Shown here: piece by piece, positions 46,466 to 57,133 of the stretch
How the letters are laid out: each line of letters starts with the position of its first letter
Numbering within the stretch: position 1 is the stretch's first letter
DNA from: Aggregatibacter kilianii
Lineage (GTDB): Bacteria > Pseudomonadota > Gammaproteobacteria > Enterobacterales > Pasteurellaceae
Direction of reading: 5' to 3'
NCBI RefSeq assembly: GCF_003130255.1
Contig: NZ_NRCN01000001.1
Coordinates: 1,296,501 to 1,360,500 of the forward strand
DNA length: 64,000 nt
Position numbers and translations under genes: made by a program
The notes under the pieces: generated by a model
The model's input: the letters and a program-made list of their open reading frames with translations, nothing else
Told to the model about the DNA's origin: nothing
The model's database searches: none

Positions 46466-46469
46466 CTAT

Positions 46470-46545
46470 TCCTCCTTAGTTCAGTCGGTAGAACGGTGGA
46501 CTGTTAATCCATATGTCGCTGGTTCAAGTCCAGCAGGAGGAGCCA
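46470..46545 (+). tRNA. tRNA-Asn (GTT)
   Basis: 76 nt cloverleaf: acceptor TCCTCCT/AGGAGGA, D-arm TAGTTCAGTCGGTAGAAC, anticodon loop CTGTTAA (anticodon GTT), T-arm GGTTCAAGTCC, discriminator G and encoded CCA. Only four bases separate it from tRNA-Phe, so both come from one transcript. Confidence 0.97.
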
Positions 46546-46555
46546 AATTCTAGAG

Positions 46556-46577
46556 AGCCGCTAAGTAATTAGCGGCT
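46556..46577 (+). terminator. Terminator of the tRNA operon
   Basis: AGCCGCTAA and TTAGCGGCT form a perfect 9-bp stem with a GTAA loop, then TTCGTCTTTTT, 10 bases after the tRNA-Asn CCA. Confidence 0.88.
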
Positions 46578-46621
46578 TTCGTCTTTTTAACGTCCGGTAT
46601 AATTAGTGATAAAATAAATAA

Positions 46622-46665
46622 AAAAATTACGCATAAATCTTGGTGGGGATTTGTGCGTAATTTTT
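46622..46665. repeat. Long near-perfect hairpin after the tRNAs
   Basis: AAAAATTACGCATAAATC and GATTTGTGCGTAATTTTT form an 18-bp stem with one mismatch around an 8-base loop. With A- and T-runs built into the stem it could terminate in both directions; it is longer than needed for that. Confidence 0.75.
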
Positions 46666-46704
46666 ATCTGTTAAGCCAATTGATTAAAAATACAGGGTAC
46701 TTTT

Positions 46705-46732
46705 ACCGCACTTTAAATCGGTAAAGTGCGGT
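46705..46732. terminator. Inverted USS pair after yajG
   Basis: ACCGCACTTTA and TAAAGTGCGGT, 6 bases apart, 18 bases past the yajG stop. Confidence 0.75.
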
Positions 46733-46750
46733 CATTTTTAACGGCATTTT

Positions 46751-47344
46751 TTAATTTGCAAATTGGTTAATTGCATTAGTGATTTCTTGGTCTTTGTAAA
46801 TAGATTGGACCACTTCGTTAAAGGTTTCACCTAACACTTTTTGAATCTCGGCATTTCTTGCAGAGAAGGCGCCGGAGTGGTTGTGGGTGGCCTTGATATT
46901 TTTGGTAAATTGGCCACGGCGACCTTGAACATGAATCGCCAATTGAATTTTGCTATCGATGTCGTAACGTAAATTGCCTTGATTTACTTTGGCAAAGAAT
47001 TCTTGTACATCCACAGTTACTGCCGCGTTGGAGTTGTTTGGCATGCCGATACGGAAGCCTTTACTGATGAGGTTTTGTTGTTCAACCTGTTGGAATAATT
47101 CGGTTACGCTTGGTGTAGCAGATAATTTAACTACTTTACCGTCAGCCACGTAGCTGGAAATTTCAGGTGCTTGACGCATATCGCGCGTGCTAACGAAAAC
47201 GACGGCAGATTGATTAACATTCATGGTGGCTTGCGGTGTTGCCGGTGTAAAACTAAGTGTATTCGGTTCGCTTTGACAGCCGGTTAATAATACGCCGGAA
47301 AGCAAAATAGAGCTGATAGCTAGAGTCTTAACATTAAATTTCAT
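46751..47344 (-). CDS. yajG: YajG-family lipoprotein
   Basis: Exported lipoprotein of 197 aa; signal MKFNVKTLAISSILLSGVLLTGC with lipidated Cys23. The mature part follows the E. coli YajG pattern (QGNLRYDIDSKIQLAI, GAFSARNAEIQKVLGETF). Its function is unknown; it is divergent from bolA, its E. coli neighbour, which supports the assignment. Confidence 0.85.
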   Translation of the reverse strand: MKFNVKTLAISSILLSGVLLTGCQSEPNTLSFTPATPQATMNVNQSAVVFVSTRDMRQAPEISSYVADGKVVKLSATPSVTELFQQVEQQNLISKGFRIGMPNNSNAAVTVDVQEFFAKVNQGNLRYDIDSKIQLAIHVQGRRGQFTKNIKATHNHSGAFSARNAEIQKVLGETFNEVVQSIYKDQEITNAINQFAN

Positions 47345-47445
47345 AGTATCCTCGATGAGTTTGAACAGAATGAGACTATTCTTACAAACTTATAGTGGAT
47401 TGTATAGTATTTGCTGCTTAATAATTGATTTTAGGAGTGATTAAT

Positions 47446-47757
47446 ATGTCAAAACAGCAAGAGTTGGAAACGCGCTTATCGTTGGAATTTCGACCGCACT
47501 TTATGGCTGTTGAGAACGAAAGCCATATGCATAGTTCAGGGCGTGGCGACAGTTCACACTTTAAAGTGGTGATTGTCAGTGATGTGTTTGAGGGGATGAG
47601 TAAAGTTGCACGTCATCGCAAAATCTATCAATTTTTAGCGCAAGATTTGCAAAACGGTATTCACGCGTTGGCATTGCACCTATATACCAAAGAAGAATGG
47701 TTGGCGTTAGGGCAGAGTTTTCCTAAATCACCAAATTGTCTTGGTGTTGGTCAGTGA
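47446..47757 (+). CDS. bolA: BolA family protein
   Basis: BolA proteins pair with monothiol glutaredoxins around a shared [2Fe-2S] cluster and act in iron and cell-shape control. 103 aa; the core has ESHMHSSGRGDSSHFKVVIVS with the conserved histidines and RHRKIYQFLAQDL. RBS TAGGAGTGA lies before ATG 47446. A USS lies at 47491. Confidence 0.94.
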   Translation: MSKQQELETRLSLEFRPHFMAVENESHMHSSGRGDSSHFKVVIVSDVFEGMSKVARHRKIYQFLAQDLQNGIHALALHLYTKEEWLALGQSFPKSPNCLGVGQ

Positions 47758-48131
47758 TTACCTCTTTGTGATTAGTTGTGAAAAAATCAAAAATTGATCT
47801 TTTGCAAAGAATCTGTGGTTTTTCAAGAAAAATAAGCAAACAAGCCGTTTTCAAAGTGGCGTGAAGGTTATTATTTGGTTAAAATAGGGCGTTTATTTTA
47901 GCAATATTTTAACCTTTTTTTATGGGCGTTAGATTTTCTTTGATTTCGCTCTAAAAAAGTAAAAAAACAGAATTTGAGTTTTATTTTAATTGGTTGGAGA
48001 GTGATTATTTGGGGCGTTTGTGGTTTCTGCCTTAGTTCCTCTTAGTCATTTCAACAACCATCACTCAAGACGAGGTAATAGCCATTGGGTTATTGCTGTA
48101 TTTTTAATCTAACAAAAGTAGTGCAAACAGT
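47758..48131. other. Long nqr leader / intergenic region
   Basis: No gene is visible. The region is AT-rich with many T- and A-runs and should contain the nqrA promoter; TGGTTAAAAT (47876-47885) resembles an extended -10 but lacks a good -35. The last 70 bases before nqrA are unusually long for a plain leader. I see no terminator for bolA. Confidence 0.4.
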
Positions 48132-49472
48132 ATGATTACGATTAAAAAAGGCTTGGATCTTCCTATTGCAGGAAAACCGGAGCAGGTAATCCGTGACGGA
48201 AACACCGTTACCGAAGTTGCTTTGCTTGGTGAAGAGTATGTGGGAATGCGCCCTTCTATGAAGGTTCGCGAAGGTGATGTGGTGAAAAAAGGTCAGGTGC
48301 TTTTTGAAGATAAAAAGAACCCTGGCGTTGTCTTTACCGCACCTGCGAGTGGCACTATCACGGCAATTCACCGCGGTGAGAAGCGTGTGTTGCAATCGGT
48401 GGTAATTCGTATTGAAGGAGATGAATCCATTTCTTTCACTAAGTATGCTGCCAACGAGTTAAGTTCTTTAACATCAGAGCAGGTTCGTAAAAATTTACAA
48501 GAGTCCGGTTTATGGACGGCATTTCGTACCCGTCCGTTCAGCAAGGTTCCCGCTGTAGACGGCGTACCTTCTTCCATTTTTGTAAATGCCATGGATACCA
48601 ATCCATTGGCGGCGGATCCTGCGGTGATTATTTCCGAATATGAGAAAGATTTCGTCAATGGTTTAACCGTATTAAGTCGTTTACATGAAGGAAATATTCA
48701 TTTGTGTAAGGCGCCTGAAAATAAGATCCCGGCATCTCATGCGAGTAATGTGGTGATTAATGAATTTTCAGGTCCTCATCCGGCAGGATTAAGCGGGACC
48801 CATATTCACTTTATCGATCCTGTAGGGATTGGCAAAACCGTTTGGTATGTTAATTATCAGGATGTAATTGCTATCGGTCGATTATTTACTACCGGAGAAT
48901 TGAGTGTTGAACGCGTTGTCGCAATTGGCGGTCCACAAGTTAAAAATCCTCGTTTGGTGTGTACCCGTTTGGGGGCAAATCTTTCCCAATTAACAGCGAA
49001 TGAACTAAAAGATGGTGAAAACCGTGTGATTTCCGGTTCCGTATTAAGTGGTATGAAAGCTGTAGGTCCGGTAGATTATTTAGGTCGTTATGCATTGCAA
49101 GTGTCCGTTCTAGAAGAAGGTCGCGAAAAAGAATTTTTAGGTTGGATTACATTAGGTTCCAATAAATTCTCTATTTCTCGTACGACCTTAGGTCATTTTG
49201 CGAAAAAATTATTCAATATGACTACCGCAGTTAACGGTGGCGAACGTGCTATGGTACCGATTGGTGCGTATGAGCGTGTTGTGCCGTTAGATATTATTCC
49301 AACCTTATTATTACGTGATTTAAGTGCGGGCGATACAGACAGCGCTCAGGCGTTGGGCTGCTTGGAATTAGATGAAGAAGATTTAGCACTCTGCACCTTC
49401 GTTTGTCCGGGTAAAAATGAATATGGTTCGTTATTGCGCGCAGCCTTAGATAAAATCGAGAAGGAAGGTTAA
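48132..49472 (+). CDS. nqrA: Na+-translocating NADH:quinone reductase subunit A
   Basis: Peripheral cytoplasmic subunit of Na+-NQR, implicated in ubiquinone binding. 446 aa, normal. It begins [18 protein letters not shown] and has a biotinyl/lipoyl-like region [20 protein letters not shown]. First of six contiguous nqr genes whose complex pumps Na+ while oxidising NADH and reducing quinone. Confidence 0.97.
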   Translation: MITIKKGLDLPIAGKPEQVIRDGNTVTEVALLGEEYVGMRPSMKVREGDVVKKGQVLFEDKKNPGVVFTAPASGTITAIHRGEKRVLQSVVIRIEGDESISFTKYAANELSSLTSEQVRKNLQESGLWTAFRTRPFSKVPAVDGVPSSIFVNAMDTNPLAADPAVIISEYEKDFVNGLTVLSRLHEGNIHLCKAPENKIPASHASNVVINEFSGPHPAGLSGTHIHFIDPVGIGKTVWYVNYQDVIAIGRLFTTGELSVERVVAIGGPQVKNPRLVCTRLGANLSQLTANELKDGENRVISGSVLSGMKAVGPVDYLGRYALQVSVLEEGREKEFLGWITLGSNKFSISRTTLGHFAKKLFNMTTAVNGGERAMVPIGAYERVVPLDIIPTLLLRDLSAGDTDSAQALGCLELDEEDLALCTFVCPGKNEYGSLLRAALDKIEKEG

Positions 49473-49474
49473 AA

Positions 49475-50728
49475 ATGGGGTTAAAACATCTTTTTGAGAA
49501 AATGGAACCCGCGTTTTTACCCGGCGGAAAACTGGAGAAATGGTATGCGTTGTTTGAAGCAACCTATACGTTCTTATATACACCGGGTACAGTTACGCAT
49601 AAAGCGTCCCACGTTCGTGATGCTTTAGATTCAAAACGTATGATGGTGCTAGTGTGGTTAGCGTTATTTCCTGCCATGTTCTATGGTATGTACAACGTTG
49701 GTGCACAATCACTTACTGCGTTAGGTCAATTAGGCGCGGCTGATGTCTTTAGCCAAAATGTTGCAAAAAATGTGGTAAATGATTGGCACTTTGCATTAGC
49801 CAATACGTTAGGTTGGCTTTCCCAAGATGCAGGCGTGTTATCTAAAATAGGACTTGGCTCACTTTTCTTCCTACCAATTTACCTTGTGGTATTTTTAGTG
49901 GGTGGTTTCTGGGAAGTGTTGTTTGCGATGATTCGTAAACATGAAATTAACGAAGGTTTCTTTGTTACTTCTATCTTATTAGCCTTAATCGTTCCGCCTA
50001 CTTTACCATTATGGCAAGCTGCGTTAGCAACCACTTTCGGGGTTGTAGTGGCAAAAGAAATTTTTGGCGGTGTCGGTAAGAACTTTATGAACCCTGCATT
50101 GGCAGGCCGTGCATTCTTATTCTTTGCTTATCCGGCGCAAATTTCCGGTGATTTGGTGTGGACGGCTGCAGACGGTTTTTCCGGTGCGACTGCATTGGCT
50201 CAGTGGTCTGCCGGTGGTCAACACGCGTTACAGCACACCGTAACCGGTCAACCAATCACTTGGATGGATGCGTTCTTAGGAAATATTCCGGGATCAATCG
50301 GTGAGGTTTCCACCATTGCGTTAATTATCGGTGCAGCAATTATTGTGTTTGCACGTATTGCTTCTTGGCGCATTATTGCAGGTGTGATGATTGGGATGAT
50401 CGCCACTTCTACCTTATTTAACCTTATCGGCTCAACCACCAACCACATGTTTTCCATGCCTTGGCATTGGCACTTGGTATTAGGCGGTTTTGCGTTAGGT
50501 ATGTTCTTTATGGCAACCGATCCTGTCTCTGCGGCATTCACCAATAAAGGTAAATGGTGGTATGGTGCGTTAATCGGCTTTATGTGCGTATTAATTCGAG
50601 TGGTAAACCCTGCTTATCCTGAAGGGATGATGTTGGCTATTTTATTCGCTAACTTATTCGCACCGATTTTCGACTATATCGTTGTTCAGGCAAATATCAA
50701 ACGTCGGAGAGCAAGAACAAATGGCTAA
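49475..50728 (+). CDS. nqrB: Na+-NQR subunit B
   Basis: Large membrane subunit forming much of the Na+ path. 417 aa with about ten helices. Covalent FMN is expected on Thr239 in [10 protein letters not shown]; the Gly-rich ubiquinone-side N-terminus and [18 protein letters not shown] are typical. It starts 2 bases after nqrA and overlaps nqrC by 8 bases. Confidence 0.97.
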   Translation: MGLKHLFEKMEPAFLPGGKLEKWYALFEATYTFLYTPGTVTHKASHVRDALDSKRMMVLVWLALFPAMFYGMYNVGAQSLTALGQLGAADVFSQNVAKNVVNDWHFALANTLGWLSQDAGVLSKIGLGSLFFLPIYLVVFLVGGFWEVLFAMIRKHEINEGFFVTSILLALIVPPTLPLWQAALATTFGVVVAKEIFGGVGKNFMNPALAGRAFLFFAYPAQISGDLVWTAADGFSGATALAQWSAGGQHALQHTVTGQPITWMDAFLGNIPGSIGEVSTIALIIGAAIIVFARIASWRIIAGVMIGMIATSTLFNLIGSTTNHMFSMPWHWHLVLGGFALGMFFMATDPVSAAFTNKGKWWYGALIGFMCVLIRVVNPAYPEGMMLAILFANLFAPIFDYIVVQANIKRRRARTNG

Positions 50729-51506
50729 ATTTAATAAAGATAGCGTTGGCGGAACCGTAACCGTCGTTGTGTTATTGAGTCTTGTGTGTTCCATCGTGGT
50801 TTCTGGTGCTGCAGTTGCCCTCAAAACCAAGCAAGATGAGCAAAAAGCGCTTGACGTTCAACGTAATATTTTAACCGTTTCAGGTTTAATGAAAGAAGAT
50901 AGTGCTTCCGTCATTAGAGATACCTATAACAAATTTATCGAACCACGCTTAGTTGATTTGCAAAGTGGTGATTTCATTCAGGCTTCAAAAGAAGATGTTG
51001 AGAAATTTGACCCGAAAACAGCGGTAAAATCGACCGCACTTAGCCAAGCAATTCCTGCTGAGCAAGATAAAGCGGGTATTAAAGTGCGTGCGAATCAAGC
51101 ACGTGTTTACCTTGTAAAAGATGAACAAGGTCAGGTCAATCAAGTCATATTGCCGATGTACGGTCGCGGTTTATGGTCAACAATGTACGGTTTCGTTGCG
51201 GTTGCCCCAGATGCCAATACCATCAAAGGCATTACTTACTATGATCAAGGTGAAACCGCCGGTCTTGGTGGTGAAATCGCCAATCCGCGTTGGCAAGCAC
51301 TTTTCGTAGATAAGAAACTGTTTGATGATAATCAACGTGTGGCTATTCGTGTTGCTAAAAATGCGTCTTCTAACAAAGAACACGGCGTTGATGCCTTATC
51401 AGGTGCAACCTTAACCTCAAATGGTGTGCAAGGTTCTTTTGATTATTGGTTTAGTCAAAATGGTTTTGGTCCATTCTTAGCAAAATTTAAAGCGGGGGCA
51501 AGATAA
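50721..51506 (+). CDS. nqrC: Na+-NQR subunit C
   Basis: Membrane-anchored periplasmic FMN subunit, 261 aa, one N-terminal helix (about 12-35). Covalent FMN is expected on Thr230 in [13 protein letters not shown], placed by ApbE, which is encoded downstream. ATG 50721 starts [12 protein letters not shown]; the frame upstream overlaps nqrB. A USS (51033) encodes KSTALS in a surface stretch. Confidence 0.97.
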   Translation: MAKFNKDSVGGTVTVVVLLSLVCSIVVSGAAVALKTKQDEQKALDVQRNILTVSGLMKEDSASVIRDTYNKFIEPRLVDLQSGDFIQASKEDVEKFDPKTAVKSTALSQAIPAEQDKAGIKVRANQARVYLVKDEQGQVNQVILPMYGRGLWSTMYGFVAVAPDANTIKGITYYDQGETAGLGGEIANPRWQALFVDKKLFDDNQRVAIRVAKNASSNKEHGVDALSGATLTSNGVQGSFDYWFSQNGFGPFLAKFKAGAR

Positions 51507-52135
51507 TGGCTGATGCAAAAAGCAATTTAAAAGCACTTTTGCTTGATCCGATCGTAAAAAATAATCCGATTGCGCTGCAAATTTTGGGTATTTGTTCTGC
51601 ATTAGCGGTAACAACTCAATTACAAACCGCTATCGTTATGGCAATTGCGGTAAGTTTAGTAACCGGTTTTTCCAGTATGTTTATTTCAATGATTCGCCAT
51701 TACATTCCAAATAGTATTCGTATCATTGTACAACTGGCAATTATCGCTTCTTTGGTAATTTTGGTTGACCAAGTATTGAAAGCTTTTGCTTATGGTTTAT
51801 CTAAACAGCTCTCGGTATTCGTGGGCTTGATTATTACCAACTGTATCGTGATGGGTCGTGCAGAAGCTTTTGCGATGAAATCCCGTCCGCTTGAGAGCTT
51901 TGTTGACGGTATCGGTAACGGTTTAGGTTACGGTGCAATTTTATTAATTGTTGCAACGTTACGCGAGTTAATTGGTTCTGGTCGTTTACTTGGTTTCCCA
52001 GTATTCCAAACCATTCAAGACGGTGGTTGGTATCAACCAAACGGCTTGTTCCTTCTTGCACCAAGTGCGTTCTTTATTATCGGCTTTATCATTTGGGGCT
52101 TAAGAACGTGGAAACCTGAGCAACAGGAGAAATAA
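51506..52135 (+). CDS. nqrD: Na+-NQR subunit D
   Basis: Integral membrane subunit, 209 aa, six helices, homologous to RnfE and paired with NqrE in an inverted-topology duo around an Fe-S cluster. [18 protein letters not shown] holds the conserved cysteine. It starts on the last base of the nqrC stop (TAATG). Confidence 0.97.
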   Translation: MADAKSNLKALLLDPIVKNNPIALQILGICSALAVTTQLQTAIVMAIAVSLVTGFSSMFISMIRHYIPNSIRIIVQLAIIASLVILVDQVLKAFAYGLSKQLSVFVGLIITNCIVMGRAEAFAMKSRPLESFVDGIGNGLGYGAILLIVATLRELIGSGRLLGFPVFQTIQDGGWYQPNGLFLLAPSAFFIIGFIIWGLRTWKPEQQEK

Positions 52136-52138
52136 TCA

Positions 52139-52735
52139 ATGGAACATTATATTAGCCTATTTGTGAAGGCGATCTTCATTGAAAATATGGCGCTTTCTTT
52201 CTTCTTAGGGATGTGTACTTTCCTTGCCGTATCGAAAAAAGTGTCAACAGCATTCGGCTTAGGGGTTGCAGTAACAGTTGTGCTTGGCATTTCTGTGCCG
52301 GCGAACCAATTTGTATTTGAACATGTGTTAAAAGATGGTGCCTTAGTTGAAGGCGTAGATTTATCCTTCTTAAGTTTTATTACGTTTATCGGGATTATCG
52401 CGGGTATCGTTCAAATTCTTGAAATGACGCTCGATAAATTCTTCCCGGCTCTGTATAACGCATTGGGGATTTTCCTTCCGCTTATTGCTGTAAACTGTGC
52501 GATCTTCGGTGGTGTATCCTTTGCCATCCAACGTGAATATACTTTTGCTGAATCTGCCGTTTATGGTATCGGCGCAGGTGTAGGTTGGATGCTGGCAATT
52601 GTTGCATTAGCGGGTTTAACTGAGAAAATGAAATATTCTGATGTGCCGGCCGGTTTAAGAGGTTTGGGAATTACCTTTATCTCTGCAGGCTTAATGGCGC
52701 TCGGCTTTATGTCATTCTCCGGTATTCAGTTATAA
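52139..52735 (+). CDS. nqrE: Na+-NQR subunit E
   Basis: Integral membrane subunit, 198 aa, six helices, RnfA homolog. Conserved cysteines appear in [13 protein letters not shown] and [13 protein letters not shown]. Three bases separate it from nqrD. Confidence 0.97.
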   Translation: MEHYISLFVKAIFIENMALSFFLGMCTFLAVSKKVSTAFGLGVAVTVVLGISVPANQFVFEHVLKDGALVEGVDLSFLSFITFIGIIAGIVQILEMTLDKFFPALYNALGIFLPLIAVNCAIFGGVSFAIQREYTFAESAVYGIGAGVGWMLAIVALAGLTEKMKYSDVPAGLRGLGITFISAGLMALGFMSFSGIQL

Positions 52736-52746
52736 GGAGTGCATAA

Positions 52747-53982
52747 ATGAACGAAACAACAATTCTTGTACTCGGTGTTGCAGCTTTTACTGCTATCGTT
52801 TTAGTGCTTGTGGCCATTATTTTATTTGCTAAATCTAAATTAGTGGATTCCGGCGACATTACCATTAAAATTAATGATGACCCGAGCAAAGCCATTACTT
52901 TACCTGCCGGTGGTAAGTTACTCGGTGCGCTTGCCAGCAAAGGCATTTTCGTCTCTTCCGCGTGTGGCGGTGGTGGCTCTTGTGGTCAATGTATCGTCAA
53001 AGTGAAAAGCGGCGGCGGTGAAATCTTACCGACTGAGTTGTCTCATATCACCAAACGTGAAGCTAAAGAAGGTTATCGTCTATCCTGCCAAGTTAATGTA
53101 AAAAACAGCATGGATATCGAATTGCCGGAAGAAATTTTTGGTGTGAAAAAATGGGAATGTACCGTTATTTCTAACGATAACAAAGCCACTTTCATCAAAG
53201 AGCTCAAATTGGCTATTCCGGAAGGCGAAGAAGTACCATTCCGTGCTGGTGGTTATATCCAAATCGAAGCAGAACCGCATACGGTTCACTATAAAGATTT
53301 TGATATTCCGGAAGAGTACCATGAAGACTGGGATAAATACGACTTATGGCGCTATGTATCCAAAGTGGATGATCATATTATCCGTGCTTACTCAATGGCA
53401 TCATATCCGGAAGAGAAAGGCATCATCATGCTTAACGTGCGTATTGCAACGCCTCCGCCACGTCAACCTGATGCACCTCCGGGACAAATGTCTTCCTACA
53501 TTTGGTCATTAAAAGCCGGTGATAAGGTAATCATTTCCGGTCCATTCGGTGAATTCTTCGCGAAAGAAACCGACAATGAAATGGTCTTTATCGGTGGTGG
53601 TGCGGGTATGGCGCCAATGCGTTCCCATATCTTCGACCAATTAAAACGTTTACACTCTAAACGTAAAATGTCATTCTGGTATGGTGCGCGTTCTAAACGT
53701 GAAATCTTCTATCAAGAAGACTTTGACCAATTGCAAGCCGAAAATCCAAACTTCGTATGGCATGTGGCGCTTTCAGATGCATTGCCGGAAGACAATTGGA
53801 CAGGTTACACAGGCTTTATTCACAACGTGCTTTATGAAAACTATTTGAAAAATCACGAAGCGCCGGAAGATTGTGAATACTATATGTGCGGACCTCCGGT
53901 CATGAATGCTGCGGTAATCAAAATGTTGAAAGACCTCGGTGTTGAAGATGAAAATATCTTATTAGATGACTTCGGTGGTTAA
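52747..53982 (+). CDS. nqrF: Na+-NQR subunit F (NADH dehydrogenase flavoprotein)
   Basis: Electron entry subunit, 411 aa: an N-terminal helix (6-28), a [2Fe-2S] domain with Cys73, Cys79, Cys82 and Cys114 ([13 protein letters not shown] and LSCQV), an FAD domain with RAYSMASYP and an NADH domain with [13 protein letters not shown] and YMCGPPVMN. It ends the subunit genes; a USS terminator follows. Confidence 0.97.
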   Translation: MNETTILVLGVAAFTAIVLVLVAIILFAKSKLVDSGDITIKINDDPSKAITLPAGGKLLGALASKGIFVSSACGGGGSCGQCIVKVKSGGGEILPTELSHITKREAKEGYRLSCQVNVKNSMDIELPEEIFGVKKWECTVISNDNKATFIKELKLAIPEGEEVPFRAGGYIQIEAEPHTVHYKDFDIPEEYHEDWDKYDLWRYVSKVDDHIIRAYSMASYPEEKGIIMLNVRIATPPPRQPDAPPGQMSSYIWSLKAGDKVIISGPFGEFFAKETDNEMVFIGGGAGMAPMRSHIFDQLKRLHSKRKMSFWYGARSKREIFYQEDFDQLQAENPNFVWHVALSDALPEDNWTGYTGFIHNVLYENYLKNHEAPEDCEYYMCGPPVMNAAVIKMLKDLGVEDENILLDDFGG

Positions 53983-54014
53983 CCTTTCTTCGGTTAAAAA
54001 CATACTAAAAATTG

Positions 54015-54037
54015 ACCGCACTTTTTCGAAGTGCGGT
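54015..54037 (+). terminator. Inverted-USS terminator after nqrF
   Basis: ACCGCACTT and AAGTGCGGT with loop TTTCG, about 33 bases past nqrF. It may end most nqr transcripts before apbE. Confidence 0.75.
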
Positions 54038-54131
54038 TAATATTTACCAGATTTTTGTATTTTAATTTATCATACGCAAACTAATTGATCAGTTGGTTTG
54101 CGTGTGATCCGTTTAATATTAGGAAAGTATC

Positions 54132-55211
54132 GTGCAAATCTTTAACTCTCTCGCCCGCGGGTTAGCCCTCGCGTCCATGGCATTGGCATTAAGTGCCTGC
54201 GATCAACCAACTACATCACAACAAGCGGAGTCGCCGAAAAATGAAATCGAAATTATTTCCCTCAACGGTAAAACCATGGGAACCACCTATCATATTAAAT
54301 ATTTGAGTAACGGTAATGTTTCCGCCCCATCACAGCAAGCGCATGAACAGATTGAAGCCATTCTAAAAGATGTGAATGCGAAAATGTCCACTTATATTCA
54401 GGATTCGGAGCTCAGCCTCTTTAACCAAAATACACAAACCAATACGCCGATAGAAGTGTCCGCCGATTTGGCTAAAGTTGTGAAAGAAGCCATTCGGTTA
54501 AACAAAGTTACGCAAGGCTCACTGGATGTAACGGTCGGGCCAGTAGTGAATCTTTGGGGGTTTGGGCCGGAAAAACGCATTGATAAACAGCCAACGCCCG
54601 AGCAAATTGCCGAGCGTCAGGCGTGGGTGGGCATTGATAAGTTGTCACTCACCGAAGAGGGTGGTAAATCCTTCTTAACAAAAGCCGTGCCACAACTTTA
54701 CGTGGATCTTTCTTCTATCGCCAAAGGCTTTGGTGTTGATCAGGTGGCTGATTATTTAGAAAGTATTAATGTGCAAAACTACATGGTGGAAATCGGTGGT
54801 GAGATTCGTACTAAAGGAAAAAATGCCGAAAATAAACTGTGGCAAATCGCTATTGAACGCCCGACGTTTGATGGCCAGCAAGCTGCTCAGCAGATCATCG
54901 GTTTAAATAATGTGGCGATGGCAACCTCAGGCGATTATCGTAATTATTTTGAACAAGACGGCGTGCGTTTTTCCCATGAAATTGATCCGAAAACGGGCTC
55001 TCCGATTCAGCACGCATTGGCATCGATTACCGTATTAGCGCCAAGCTCTATGACTGCTGACGGGCTTTCCACCGGTTTATTCGTATTAGGTGAGCAGAAA
55101 GCTTTAGCAGTGGCAGAGCAGGAAAAATTGCCGATTTTTATGATTATTAAGGACGGCAAGGGCTATCGTACAGAAATGTCTACTGAGTTTAAAAAATTAT
55201 TGGAACAATAA
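54132..55211 (+). CDS. apbE: FAD:protein FMN transferase ApbE
   Basis: Exported lipoprotein that attaches FMN to Thr of NqrB and NqrC. 359 aa from GTG 54132 with RBS AGGAAAG; lipobox ALSAC. Motifs: KTMGTTYHIKY, VDLSSIAKGFGVDQV, EIGGEIRTKG, ATSGDYRNYF and the metal-binding HEIDPKTGSPI. Its place after nqrF fits its role in maturing that complex. Confidence 0.95.
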   Translation: MQIFNSLARGLALASMALALSACDQPTTSQQAESPKNEIEIISLNGKTMGTTYHIKYLSNGNVSAPSQQAHEQIEAILKDVNAKMSTYIQDSELSLFNQNTQTNTPIEVSADLAKVVKEAIRLNKVTQGSLDVTVGPVVNLWGFGPEKRIDKQPTPEQIAERQAWVGIDKLSLTEEGGKSFLTKAVPQLYVDLSSIAKGFGVDQVADYLESINVQNYMVEIGGEIRTKGKNAENKLWQIAIERPTFDGQQAAQQIIGLNNVAMATSGDYRNYFEQDGVRFSHEIDPKTGSPIQHALASITVLAPSSMTADGLSTGLFVLGEQKALAVAEQEKLPIFMIIKDGKGYRTEMSTEFKKLLEQ

Positions 55212-55226
55212 ACACCGCAAAAAACG

Positions 55227-55264
55227 ACCGCACTTTAATAGCGTTTTTAGCCATAAAGTGCGGT
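55227..55264 (+). terminator. Inverted USS pair between apbE and nqrM
   Basis: ACCGCACTTTA and TAAAGTGCGGT over a 16-base loop containing GCGTTTTT. It could act as a partial terminator. Confidence 0.6.
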
Positions 55265-55292
55265 GAAATTTTTGACTATTTATGGAGTGATT

Positions 55293-55550
55293 ATGAAATT
55301 ATTTTTAGTAACTTTCGGAATTTTTATTCTGATTATCTTAGCCATGGCATTGGGGTACATTGTTAAGCGTCAAGCCCTCAAAGGCAGTTGTGGCGGTTTA
55401 TCGTCTTTAGGGATTGCGAAAGCCTGTGATTGCGATAAGCCTTGCGATACGTTGCAATCTAAATTGGATGCCGGCGATGAAAACGCCAAGGCAGAATATG
55501 AACAAAAATTCGCACTAAAAGAGAAAGCTCAGTTTTACGAAGTGAAGTAG
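55293..55550 (+). CDS. nqrM: Na+-NQR maturation protein NqrM
   Basis: Small membrane protein (85 aa) of the DUF539 family, needed with ApbE to assemble Na+-NQR, probably by delivering iron to the cluster between NqrD and NqrE. One helix (about 3-22), then GSCGGLSSLGIAKACDCDKP-C with its four conserved cysteines. ATG 55293 has RBS ATGGAGTG. Confidence 0.93.
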   Translation: MKLFLVTFGIFILIILAMALGYIVKRQALKGSCGGLSSLGIAKACDCDKPCDTLQSKLDAGDENAKAEYEQKFALKEKAQFYEVK

Positions 55551-55580
55551 TTCTATTTAACATTGTGATGAGAGAACAGT

Positions 55581-55787
55581 ATGCCGTATGTCAATATTAA
55601 AGTGACCGGTGGCGCAGAAGCTCCGACAGCTAAACAAAAAGCAGAGTTAATTGAAGGTGTCACCCATTTATTACAGAAAGTGTTAAACAAAAATCCTGAA
55701 ACGACAGTGGTGGTTATTGAGGAAGTCGATATGGATAACTGGGGGATTGGAGGGAAAACGGTAACTTCTCGACGTTCAATGAAGTGA
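55581..55787 (+). CDS. 4-oxalocrotonate tautomerase-like protein
   Basis: Tautomerase-fold protein, 68 aa, with catalytic Pro exposed after Met removal (MPYVNIKVTGG). The pattern PTAKQKAELIEGVTHLLQKV and VVIEEVDMDNWGIGG is typical of small homohexameric family members. Physiological substrate unknown. It lies 30 bases after nqrM but has no known link to it. Confidence 0.88.
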   Translation: MPYVNIKVTGGAEAPTAKQKAELIEGVTHLLQKVLNKNPETTVVVIEEVDMDNWGIGGKTVTSRRSMK

Positions 55788-55810
55788 TCATGTCGTAACC
55801 TGTATGAAAG

Positions 55811-55834
55811 TGCCCGAAATTGTCGGGCATTTTT
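55811..55834 (+). terminator. Terminator after the tautomerase gene
   Basis: TGCCCGA and TCGGGCA with a 5-base loop, then TTTTT. Confidence 0.9.
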
Positions 55835-55898
55835 ACTCTTACTTGATTTGCGGTAGAATGCCCAATTATTTATTTAGTGGAACGTTTATTACTAAACT

Positions 55899-57050
55899 AT
55901 GAAATCACAAACTTACGAAAAACATTTCCCGAAACTCTCTGCTGAGCAACTTGCCCAAAATGCCACGAAAAAAGTGATTTGTGGCATGTCCGGCGGAGTG
56001 GATTCCTCGGTTTCTGCATTTATTCTTCAACAACAAGGCTACCAAGTGGAAGGCTTGTTTATGAAGAATTGGGAAGAGGATGACGATACCGATTATTGTA
56101 CAGCCGCCGCGGATTTAGCGGACGCGCAGGCCGTGTGTGACAAGCTCGGGATTAAGTTGCATAAAATCAATTTTGCGGCAGAGTATTGGGATAATGTATT
56201 TGAGCATTTCCTTAACGAATATAAGGCCGGGCGTACTCCGAATCCGGATATTCTGTGTAACAAAGAAATTAAATTTAAAGCCTTTTTAGAATACGCAGCG
56301 GAAGATTTAGGCGCGAACTATATCGCTACCGGGCATTATGTTCGTCGTCGCGGCGCAGATGACAACGCACAATTATTGCGCGGTTTGGATGCCAACAAAG
56401 ATCAGAGCTATTTTTTATACACATTGAGCAGTAAGCAAGTGGGACAAAGTCTGTTTCCGGTGGGCGATATTGAAAAACCGATTGTACGTGCTATTGCTGA
56501 AGATTTAGGCTTGGTAACGGCGAAGAAGAAGGATTCTACCGGTATTTGTTTTATCGGCGAACGCAAGTTTAAGGATTTTTTAGCGCGTTATTTGCCGGCA
56601 CAACCGGGCAACATTCGTACAGTAGATGGTGACATTATTGGTCGCCATGATGGTTTGATGTATCACACGTTGGGGCAACGCAAAGGCTTGGGCATCGGCG
56701 GTGTGAAAGGTGCAAGCGAAGATGCATGGTATGTGGTGGAAAAAGATCTGGTGAATAATGAATTGATTGTAGCGCAAGGGCATGATCATTCGGCTTTACT
56801 TTCTACCGGCTTAATCGCGCAACAATTGCATTGGGTCGATCGTCAACCGATTCGTGAACCGTTGCGTTGTACGGTGAAAACCCGTTATCGTCAAACGGAT
56901 GTGCCTTGTATCATTGAACCTATTGATGACGAAAGCATTAAAGTCATTTTTGATGAACCGCAAATTGCGGTCACGCCGGGACAATCTGCCGTGTTCTATT
57001 TGAATGAAGTTTGTCTTGGCGGCGGCATTATTGAACAGCAATTAAAATAA
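55899..57050 (+). CDS. mnmA: tRNA 2-thiouridylase MnmA
   Basis: Thiolates U34 of Lys, Glu and Gln tRNAs with sulfur relayed by the Tus system. 383 aa: PP-loop [13 protein letters not shown], catalytic cysteines in [12 protein letters not shown] and [12 protein letters not shown], central and C-terminal beta domains ending [12 protein letters not shown] 55899; ordinary context, followed by the first 46-bp repeat. Confidence 0.96.
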   Translation: MKSQTYEKHFPKLSAEQLAQNATKKVICGMSGGVDSSVSAFILQQQGYQVEGLFMKNWEEDDDTDYCTAAADLADAQAVCDKLGIKLHKINFAAEYWDNVFEHFLNEYKAGRTPNPDILCNKEIKFKAFLEYAAEDLGANYIATGHYVRRRGADDNAQLLRGLDANKDQSYFLYTLSSKQVGQSLFPVGDIEKPIVRAIAEDLGLVTAKKKDSTGICFIGERKFKDFLARYLPAQPGNIRTVDGDIIGRHDGLMYHTLGQRKGLGIGGVKGASEDAWYVVEKDLVNNELIVAQGHDHSALLSTGLIAQQLHWVDRQPIREPLRCTVKTRYRQTDVPCIIEPIDDESIKVIFDEPQIAVTPGQSAVFYLNEVCLGGGIIEQQLK

Positions 57051-57061
57051 TAAGATTAGAA

Positions 57062-57107
57062 TTAAAGTGCGGTCAGAAAAACATTTGTTTTTTCCACCGC
57101 ACTTTTT
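57062..57107. repeat. 46-bp direct repeat, copy 1 (inverted USS pair)
   Basis: Starts TTAAAGTGCGGTCAGAAAAA and ends TTCCACCGCACTTTTT. It is identical over 46 bases to copy 2 at 57957-58002, on the far side of the orphan gene. Each copy can form a USS hairpin and serve as a terminator. Confidence 0.95.
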
Positions 57108-57133
57108 TAGTTACTTTACCTAACGGATCTTCT

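Noticed and set aside
48090..48395. Minus-strand 101-aa frame over the nqrA start
   Set aside because: Shadow of nqrA; no codon pattern or RBS supporting it.
54132..55211. ApbE as a thiamine-synthesis protein
   Set aside because: The old ApbE name refers to thiamine, but the motifs and place beside nqr and nqrM show the FMN transferase role.
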